A stretch of 12,279 nucleotides of DNA. It comes from CAXRGH01 sp964230195. GTDB lineage: Bacteria; Pseudomonadota; Gammaproteobacteria; Enterobacterales; Alteromonadaceae. Location: NCBI GenBank assembly GCA_964230195.1, contig CAXRGH010000078.1, positions 1 to 12,279 of the forward strand, in the 5' to 3' direction. This document shows positions 7,926 to 12,279 of the stretch, piece after piece. The notes under the pieces are model-generated. The model did no database searches and was not told the origin of the DNA. It saw only the letters and a list, made by a program, of their open reading frames with translations. The first letter of the stretch is position 1. The number at the start of each line of letters is the position of its first letter. The position numbers were made by a program, and so were the translations under genes.

Positions 7926-7963
7926 TCAAACAAATTTATGCTGTATTCAGTAATTGATTCAGA

Positions 7964-7987
7964 AAGAGCGCACTTGCGCTCTTTTTT
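7964..7987 (+). terminator. Intrinsic terminator of asnS
   Basis: AAGAGCGCA (7964-7972) and TGCGCTCTT (7975-7983) form a GC-rich stem of 8-9 bp with a very short loop, followed by a run of Ts to 7987. It begins 38 bases after the asnS stop codon. Confidence 0.93.
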
Positions 7988-8013
7988 GTTGCTTCCAAAA
8001 CCCGTACGTAACA

Positions 8014-8084
8014 TTTAGGACACCCATCAACAAATAATTTAGGACACCCATCACTATATAAATAAAAAATTTAGGACACCCATT
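8014..8084 (+). repeat. Triple GGACACCC array
   Basis: Three direct copies of ATTTAGGACACCCAT, with GGACACCC at 8018-8025, 8042-8049 and 8074-8081, spaced 24 and 32 bases. The intervening sequence is AT-rich and differs between copies, so only the 14-15 base core is conserved. The word is the reverse complement of the heads in the 405-529 repeat, so the two arrays face opposite ways. Confidence 0.88.
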
Positions 8085-8217
8085 ATTATTTAGAGAATAA
8101 CGAAGTTTCATGAGCAACTTGATCGTGATTTCTTTTGTAACATCAGCAACAATATTCAACAGCCTTTCTAAAAAACGTCCAATTAGATTTCATTAATCGA
8201 ATCAAAAACCATTATTA

Positions 8218-8233
8218 TGGAATGATTATTGCT
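8218..8233 (+). promoter_or_regulatory. Candidate sigma54 promoter (-24/-12)
   Basis: TGGAATGATTATTGCT matches the consensus TGGCACG-N4-TTGCW at 10 of 12 fixed positions, including the GG and GC pairs 10 bases apart. A start site about 12 bases downstream would leave a leader of roughly 90 nt before the first FlgO-like gene. Sigma54 control fits flagellar-class genes, but such matches also arise by chance in AT-rich DNA. Confidence 0.4.
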
Positions 8234-8335
8234 TTATTCTTTACATTAATCGTTGATTAAAATTTCATTCGTAAGGGCGAAATATACTATAGTCACCAAC
8301 GGTAACGCTCGGTGTTTGAATTAGGAGTAGCAAAA

Positions 8336-8983
8336 ATGGGAAAATACGGTATTACAGTTTTGATGGGAATCGCTTTGGTTGGGTGTGTGACAACTGAAGA
8401 ACTATACAGCAAGGTGAAACCAAACCTTGAAAATAAAGCTCAAGAAAGTTACGTCAATGCAAATCAACAAAATGGACCTCAGACACCATCGAGAGCAAAG
8501 CAATCATTGCATCATGAAACCGAAATATTGGTCAATCAATTAGTTACCAACAACGAGCGGGAATTATCCGTCGGCGACATTGCCGTCGGCACAATATTGC
8601 CAGCATCCGATCTTTCAAGTATTGATGAAGACTATGAAAGCAAAGCCCTTTCAATTCAAATACAAGAAAGTCTCATAACAGTCCTCACTCAAAAGAATTT
8701 CCCTGTTGTTGAATATAAAACAACAAAAGCCTTGCACATTCGTGATCATGCGGACCACATGTTGAGTCGTGACTTGGATGAACTCAAGGTATTTCACAAC
8801 ATAAAGTATTTTATGACCGGAACGTACACTGCTACAGAAGCAGGCTACTTTATAAACGCGCGTTTAGTGGATACAGATAACAATCAAGTCATGGCAGCAG
8901 CCACTCATTTTATATCTGCGGACATACTGTTTCCCAAACGCACCACCCATTTAAAACACGGTCGAATCCATAGAGGAGAGTAA
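8336..8983 (+). CDS. FlgO-domain outer-membrane lipoprotein (first of tandem pair)
   Basis: Predicted lipoprotein of 215 residues. A type II signal peptide with a short hydrophobic core ends in the lipobox LVGC (lipidated Cys17), and Val at +2 suggests outer-membrane sorting. A polar linker (20-60) precedes a FlgO-like domain (about 61-195) with VVEYKTTKALHI, LSRDLDEL and TGTYTATEAGYFINARLVDT, which match the FlgO pattern of 'SRD' followed by 'GTYT..GxxINARLxD'. Vibrio FlgO is needed for motility and flagellar stability; carrying that role over to this paralogue is inference. ATG 8336 is preferred over the upstream in-frame GTG 8312 because AGGAG (8323-8327) precedes it and the signal peptide then has normal length. 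The next gene follows after 5 nt, with its ribosome binding site overlapping this stop, so they form an operon. Confidence 0.82.
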   Translation: MGKYGITVLMGIALVGCVTTEELYSKVKPNLENKAQESYVNANQQNGPQTPSRAKQSLHHETEILVNQLVTNNERELSVGDIAVGTILPASDLSSIDEDYESKALSIQIQESLITVLTQKNFPVVEYKTTKALHIRDHADHMLSRDLDELKVFHNIKYFMTGTYTATEAGYFINARLVDTDNNQVMAAATHFISADILFPKRTTHLKHGRIHRGE

Positions 8984-8988
8984 TCATC

Positions 8989-9621
8989 ATGAACTTATAT
9001 TTGCGCAGTCTACTATTTATATCAGTTACGATTGTCGGTTGTAGTCAAATAAATGACGCGCCAAACGCTGATGTTGTGACCAATGGTGGGTTAAGCCTTC
9101 AAACACAGGCAAACGTCGATCAAGAAGAGCAATCACTTAAGACTATCAAAGTCGCCAATAGAACCGACGTCAATTATTATGTCAGGGGACTTATGTACAA
9201 GCTTTTGGATAATATCTACGGAGTTACTGATGAAACTCCGATGGCTGTGACTAGCTTCGTAAATACCGATAGCAATTTCCAAAACACGAATATTCTTGGT
9301 AATCAAATTGCGGAGAGCTTTATTCATGAGGCTCATAACTCAGGTTTGTCTGTGGTAGATTTTAAGACCACAGATTATATCCGCGTCACGCAAAATGGTG
9401 ATTTTGTATTTAGTCGAGACTACAGAGAGCTTGGTGAGAGCGCTCCGATTATATATGTGTTGAGTGGTACCATGACGCAAGATAGTGCTGGGTATCTTAT
9501 TAATGCACGTATAATTGAGATACAAACAAAGGTAGTAGCTGCTACAGCACAAAGTCATATTCCACAATTTATTGTCGACGAGATTGAAAAAGAAACTGAA
9601 ACAGGCATCCGTCTCCAATAA
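8989..9621 (+). CDS. FlgO-domain outer-membrane lipoprotein (second of tandem pair)
   Basis: Predicted lipoprotein of 210 residues: signal peptide with lipobox IVGC (Cys18), Ser at +2 (outer-membrane sorting), a linker, then a FlgO-like domain from about 62 to 192. The segments MAVTSFVNTDS, VVDFKTTDYIRVTQNGDF, FSRDYREL, YVLSGTMTQDSAGYLINARI fit the family more closely than the first copy does. The two proteins are clearly diverged paralogues sharing the same domain order, so an old tandem duplication is likely. GAGGAG just before ATG 8989 overlaps the upstream stop, so the pair is translationally coupled. A hairpin at 9629-9660 probably ends the operon. No flagellar genes are visible in the window, so a role outside the flagellum is also possible. 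Confidence 0.84.
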   Translation: MNLYLRSLLFISVTIVGCSQINDAPNADVVTNGGLSLQTQANVDQEEQSLKTIKVANRTDVNYYVRGLMYKLLDNIYGVTDETPMAVTSFVNTDSNFQNTNILGNQIAESFIHEAHNSGLSVVDFKTTDYIRVTQNGDFVFSRDYRELGESAPIIYVLSGTMTQDSAGYLINARIIEIQTKVVAATAQSHIPQFIVDEIEKETETGIRLQ

Positions 9622-9628
9622 TAGTATT

Positions 9629-9660
9629 TTGGTGGGTGACATCCTCTTACCCACCTCATT
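9629..9660 (+). terminator. Probable intrinsic terminator of the lipoprotein pair
   Basis: GGTGGGT (9631-9637) pairs with ACCCACC (9649-9655), extendable by an A-T and a G-U pair, over a loop of 7-11 nt. It is followed by TCATTTTCTT, a broken T-tract. It lies 10 bases after the stop codon. Confidence 0.65.
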
Positions 9661-9715
9661 TTCTTGTCCGAACGTTACAACTCATTTAAGTGACTCTCAC
9701 TCTTTTTAGTAAAAA

Positions 9716-9730
9716 ATTTGGACACCCACC
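9716..9730 (+). repeat. Single GGACACCC element upstream of RAYT
   Basis: AATTTGGACACCCACC, with the 8-bp core at 9720-9727, in the same orientation as the 8018-8081 array and lacking only the A before GG. It lies 220 bases upstream of the transposase start. Confidence 0.75.
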
Positions 9731-9854
9731 ATAATTAAATAGCAGAAAATTGTTAATGTTATTCCAGATGCTGTTCGGGAATATTTCTGCTACAAAAATT
9801 CATAGAAATTGTGCCACCAACTATGTAAGAAAAGTTAATTATTAGTCGGGATAC

Positions 9855-9879
9855 TTTCGATAGATGTTCAATATCGAAA
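9855..9879 (+). repeat. 8-bp inverted repeat upstream of RAYT
   Basis: TTTCGATA (9855-9862) and TATCGAAA (9872-9879) are exact inverted repeats around the 9-nt loop GATGTTCAA. The loop holds the first in-frame ATG (9864) of the transposase frame. It could be a leader hairpin limiting translation, an operator, or a transposase recognition hairpin. Confidence 0.55.
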
Positions 9880-9947
9880 TTTGGATTAAAGCAGAGTACA
9901 TTTCGAATCACCTTGTAGAAAAATTCATTGTAACCCCCATTGTAAAC

Positions 9948-10928
9948 ATGCCAAAAAATCGAGCCAGCCAGATAAACTTGAACTCTACCCCGTTTTACCA
10001 TTGTATTTCACGTTGTGTACGTCGTGGTTTTCTGTGCGGGATTGATCGTTACACCGGAAAATCCTACGAGCACAGGCGCCAATGGGTCGAAAACCGAATA
10101 ATAGAGTTGACCAAGATATTTACTATTGAACTCTGTGCGTTTGCGGTCATGAGTAATCATACTCATATTGTGCTGCGTGTGAACGCAGAAAAAGCACAGA
10201 ACCTGACTAAAGAGCAAGTGCTCGAACGATATCATCGCTTACATCGAGGTACATTGCTGACTCAAATTTATATGGACAAAGAAAAAAGACACTCTCTCTC
10301 TGAGTCTGAGATTGAGGTCATTGAAGAAAGCGTCCAAAGTTACCGTGAACGGCTTTACAACCTAAGCTGGTTTATGCGTGAATTAAATGAATACATTGCT
10401 CGCAAAGCTAACAAGGAAGATGAATGCACAGGACGTTTTTGGGAAGGGAGGTTTAAATCTCAAGCTTTACTCACCGAGTCAGCTGTGCTCAGCTGTATGG
10501 CATACGTCGACCTTAACCCAATTAGAGCAGGTATTTCAAAAACCTTAGAAACATCACATCACACGAGTATATTTTTGAGAAAGCATTCGGGGTTATTGCG
10601 ACAACCAGATTGTCTAGTGCCATTCAAAACTCACATTAAATCAACATCTCAATATCGATTTGATGTTTCATTATCCGATTATATAGAGGTATTAAATGAG
10701 ACCAAAAATGCATTCTTAAAGAATAAACCAAATCCAATATCACAAACATCAACCATAATCCATTCGATCGGTTTAAAAACTAAACCTTGGCTAATTCTTA
10801 CTAGCAAATTTGAGAGTCAATTCAGTGGTGCTGTTGGAGACGCAACTGCGATTCGCTGTTTCTGCCAGCTAAATCACATTAAAAGGCCCCATCAAATTAA
10901 AAACGCAACTCTGCTATTCGGTACATAA
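9948..10928 (+). CDS. REP-associated tyrosine transposase (RAYT, Y1/IS200-like)
   Basis: Single-strand DNA endonuclease of the HUH Y1 class, of the kind that acts on REP-type repeats. The 326-residue protein opens with NSTPFYHCISRCVRRGFLCG, then AFAVMSNHTHIVL with the HUH pair His71/His73, a long helical insert, CTGRFWEGRFKSQALL, and CMAYVDLNPIRAG with the probable catalytic Tyr186 (equivalent to the Tyr of 'DYIYINP' in E. coli RAYT). A poorly conserved C-terminal tail of about 120 residues follows. ATG 9948 is preferred because family members begin MPRKR-like here; ATG 9864 would add 28 unrelated residues. Neither start has a good ribosome binding site. There is no left/right end pair or accessory orf as in IS200/IS605, so it is likely a single-copy domesticated RAYT. 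Nearby GGACACCC elements are its suspected substrate. Confidence 0.88.
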   Translation: MPKNRASQINLNSTPFYHCISRCVRRGFLCGIDRYTGKSYEHRRQWVENRIIELTKIFTIELCAFAVMSNHTHIVLRVNAEKAQNLTKEQVLERYHRLHRGTLLTQIYMDKEKRHSLSESEIEVIEESVQSYRERLYNLSWFMRELNEYIARKANKEDECTGRFWEGRFKSQALLTESAVLSCMAYVDLNPIRAGISKTLETSHHTSIFLRKHSGLLRQPDCLVPFKTHIKSTSQYRFDVSLSDYIEVLNETKNAFLKNKPNPISQTSTIIHSIGLKTKPWLILTSKFESQFSGAVGDATAIRCFCQLNHIKRPHQIKNATLLFGT

Positions 10929-10966
10929 TATTATTCGGATTAACGTTGTTTTTAGCATGTGAGATT

Positions 10967-10987
10967 AGACTGTTTCATCAGTCTTTT
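10967..10987 (+). terminator. Weak hairpin after RAYT, possible terminator
   Basis: AGACTG (10967-10972) and CAGTCT (10979-10984) form a 6-bp stem with a 6-nt loop and four Ts. It is short and only moderately GC-rich, so termination may be inefficient. Confidence 0.4.
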
Positions 10988-10997
10988 AGCTCGACGT

Positions 10998-11663
10998 CTA
11001 TATCTCCTCGTCAGTACCGATTGGACCTTTTATATAAGATCTATGTCGTTGGAATGAATACCCTTTTCTTTGACTTGGCTTAAACGGAATTGATTGTGAA
11101 TACGATGCGTAAACACTAGCAGTATCCTCAGAAAACAGCTGAGTATTCACAAGCACACGGTCATCCAACAAATATATCTCCCCTTCAATTTGATAGCGCT
11201 CAACACCATCAATAATCAGATGATAATTTTGCTGATTTGTCCTGGGTGATTTATCTTGGGTGTCCATAATTGTTACGTTATCTTTCAAAGAATTTTGCGT
11301 TCTTATATTACGACTACTTTTGTGAACGACAGCTGTTAGATCAGATTGATGGGTGTCCATAAAGGTGGTTTGTAGGGAGAAGCCTTCCATTCGAAGCGCT
11401 CGTTTAAAGGCTGCATTAAAACCGCGCTGAAATCTCAAATTATTGTGGTTCACTAGTGTAAACTCACCCATTGTTAATCCAGGAACATTCATTACATGAA
11501 CTTGCTGGGCCAGGTGATAAGCAATACGTTTGGCGTGATAATCAATGGCTTTGTAGTTGATATCATCAATCGTATAGTGAATTTCTGTTACTTCGGCCAC
11601 TCTATCATCAGTAGACGCGCACCCCATCAATAACATACACAAAATAACCATCAATGTTTTCAT
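10998..11663 (-). CDS. Divergent FlgO-like lipoprotein with two GGACACCC motifs in the coding sequence
   Basis: Predicted lipoprotein of 221 residues: signal peptide with lipobox LMGC (Cys15) and Ala at +2. The body is weakly FlgO-like: IDYHAKRIAYHLAQQV (40-55), GEFTLVN, FNAAFKRALRMEGFSLQTT (82-100), NIRTQN (119-124) and YHLIIDGVE...GEIYLLDDRVLVNTQLF (147-177), the last matching the 'YVLSGT...YLINARI' block of the tandem pair at 8336-9621. Between the alpha-helix and the final strands it is about 17 residues longer than its paralogues, and the SRD motif is missing. Here ATGGACACCCA occurs twice in frame, giving MDTH (102-105) and MDTQ (133-136), 93 bp apart. ATG 11663 has an AGGAGA upstream. 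It is convergent with the RAYT gene. Function unknown; envelope or flagellar accessory role is a guess. Confidence 0.7.
   Translation of the reverse strand: MKTLMVILCMLLMGCASTDDRVAEVTEIHYTIDDINYKAIDYHAKRIAYHLAQQVHVMNVPGLTMGEFTLVNHNNLRFQRGFNAAFKRALRMEGFSLQTTFMDTHQSDLTAVVHKSSRNIRTQNSLKDNVTIMDTQDKSPRTNQQNYHLIIDGVERYQIEGEIYLLDDRVLVNTQLFSEDTASVYASYSQSIPFKPSQRKGYSFQRHRSYIKGPIGTDEEI
11258..11358 (-). repeat. Two GGACACCC motifs inside the lipoprotein gene
   Basis: On the coding (minus) strand, TTATGGACACCCA occurs at 11268-11256 and 11361-11349 (cores 11265-11258 and 11358-11351). The cores are exactly 93 bp (31 codons) apart, so both encode Met-Asp-Thr in the same phase. They share the word found in the intergenic arrays of the window. 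Confidence 0.8.
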
Positions 11664-11712
11664 GAAAATCTCCTCAAATCACGAAACGCGTTGTTTGTTT
11701 TCATGTAACGTC

Positions 11713-11728
11713 TGCATATTTTACGCCA
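11713..11728 (-). promoter_or_regulatory. Candidate promoter of the minus-strand lipoprotein
   Basis: The minus strand reads TGGCGTAAAATATGCA, which has the GG-N10-GC spacing of a sigma54 promoter and 8 of 12 consensus positions. The start site would be about 40 nt before ATG 11663. The same bases contain TAAAAT, a 5-of-6 sigma70 -10 hexamer, but no good -35 stands 17 nt upstream. The two readings cannot be separated by sequence alone. Confidence 0.35.
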
Positions 11729-11874
11729 GTTTGATAGATTGAAATTATTTGACGAAAAATCATAGCGATAGAGGGGTATGTATGAACAGCATAGTTCAGT
11801 TCTGTTACTCGAACAATAACTAAATGCCATATGTCAAAAAACCGTCGTTGTTTGCTACGAAAGTTAACCTTTAG

Positions 11875-12279
11875 CTAGGCCAAGAGAAAGTAACAAGTAA
11901 CAGCGAGTGACATAGCCACAAAGAGGTTGATTAGCAATCCCGTTCTCGCCATAGTCTTAATCGATATCTCACCAGAAGAATAGACAATAGCATTTGGTGC
12001 AGTGGCTACAGGCAGCATAAATGCACAACTAGCACTGACAACCGCGGGAATCATGAGTAATTTAGGTTCTATTCCGGCACCCAAAGCAACACTAGCAAGA
12101 ATTGGCATTAGCAACGTTGCTGTAGCAGTATTAGAGGTAACTTCAGTTAAAAAGGTCACGCTAAGACAGATGATTAATATGGAGAAAATGACTGGCAAGT
12201 AAGTCAAACTTGAAAACGAAGCACCAATCAAATCACTGAGTCCAGATTCGGTAAAGCCTTTCGCTAAACAAATCCCTCC
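11875..12279 (-). CDS. DASS/SLC13 sodium:dicarboxylate-type symporter, C-terminal 134 residues
   Basis: Inner-membrane transporter of the divalent anion:sodium symporter family, importing dicarboxylates, citrate or sulfate-like anions with Na+. The frame is open to the window edge, so the N-terminal two thirds lie outside. The visible part has GGICLAKGFTESGL, a hydrophobic helix, the family signature TEVTSNTATATLLMPILASVAL with the SNT motif that in VcINDY lines the substrate and Na+ sites, then SASCAFMLPVATAPNAIVYSSG and a final helix TGLLINLFVAMSLAVTCYFLLA ending in TAG. The sequence resembles the succinate/dicarboxylate branch, but the exact substrate cannot be told from this part. The 211-nt gap to the next gene downstream suggests separate transcription. 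Confidence 0.92.
   Translation of the reverse strand, partial: GGICLAKGFTESGLSDLIGASFSSLTYLPVIFSILIICLSVTFLTEVTSNTATATLLMPILASVALGAGIEPKLLMIPAVVSASCAFMLPVATAPNAIVYSSGEISIKTMARTGLLINLFVAMSLAVTCYFLLA

Larger units (their letters stand above)
7926..8335. other. Intergenic region between asnS and the first FlgO-like gene
   Basis: No credible gene. It contains the asnS terminator, three direct copies of TTTAGGACACCCAT (8015-8083), an AT-rich stretch, a sigma54-like element (8218-8233) and TATACT/TATAGT hexamers (8283-8293) without a good -35. The short minus-strand frame across 7959-8159 is an artefact of the repeats. Confidence 0.7.
9622..9947. other. Intergenic region between lipoprotein pair and RAYT
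   Basis: Contains the terminator hairpin, one GGACACCC copy (9720-9727) and an 8-bp inverted repeat (9855-9879). The stretch 9864-9947 is open in the transposase frame but is treated as leader because family homology starts at ATG 9948. No firm promoter is seen. Confidence 0.6.

Noticed and set aside
7539..7929. Two overlapping minus-strand frames (126 and 78 codons) inside asnS
   Set aside because: Antisense shadows of a highly conserved synthetase gene, without family resemblance or start signals.
7959..8159. Minus-strand 66-codon frame with repeated MGVLN segments
   Set aside because: It is produced by the GGACACCC array read backwards; no ribosome binding site and it crosses the asnS terminator.
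8312..8335. GTG start of the first FlgO-like lipoprotein
   Set aside because: AGGAG lies downstream of it and correctly spaced for ATG 8336, which also gives a normal signal peptide.
9340..10001. Minus-strand frames of 104 and 80 codons opposite the second lipoprotein and the RAYT leader
   Set aside because: No recognisable domain or ribosome binding site; they overlap better supported genes and a terminator hairpin.
9720..11265. GGACACCC copies at 9720 and 11258 as terminal inverted repeats of an IS carrying the RAYT
   Set aside because: The outer copy lies inside an intact lipoprotein gene that would be cut by such an element, the match is only 8-10 bases, and Y1 transposases do not use terminal inverted repeats.

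Overview
The window looks like chromosome from a marine, moderately AT-rich gammaproteobacterium, Vibrionaceae- or Alteromonadales-like. The evidence is a divergent bioA//bioBFCD locus with a BirA-type operator, a typical gammaproteobacterial AsnRS, FlgO-type outer-membrane lipoproteins, and a REP-associated (RAYT) transposase. The genus cannot be fixed from the sequence alone.

Layout. 1-273 is the 3' end of a small cytidine deaminase gene (+). 274-591 is a repeat-bearing spacer. 592-1293 is an alpha-aspartyl dipeptidase, PepE (+), whose 3' end overlaps convergently with bioD. 1259-5019 carries bioB-bioF-bioC-bioD, transcribed leftwards from about 5050. 5020-5106 is the divergent bio control region. 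5107-6399 is bioA (+) and 6528-7925 is asnS (+), followed by a clear intrinsic terminator. From about 8000 the window changes character: 8336-9621 holds two tandem lipoproteins with FlgO-like domains (+), 9948-10928 a RAYT/Y1 transposase (+), 10998-11663 a third, divergent FlgO-like lipoprotein (-), and 11875-12279 the C-terminal part of a DASS/SLC13 sodium:dicarboxylate-type transporter (-).

How the parts work together. BioC opens the pimelate route by methylating malonyl-ACP, BioF makes KAPA, BioA makes DAPA, BioD makes dethiobiotin and BioB inserts sulfur. One BirA operator between bioA and bioB can shut off both arms: it covers the -35 of bioB and runs up to the base before the bioA ATG.

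The most distinctive signal is an 8-bp word, GGACACCC, usually in the context AATTTAGGACACCCAY. It occurs nine times, where about 0.4 would be expected by chance on both strands. It lies in a 59-bp tandem repeat (405-529), a triple array after asnS (8018-8081), one copy upstream of the RAYT (9720), and two copies inside the third lipoprotein gene. It is probably the repeat family mobilised or recognised by the RAYT in this window, but that link is inference. A second point of interest is the trio of FlgO-like lipoproteins around the RAYT, with sigma54-like -24/-12 elements upstream of both transcription units.
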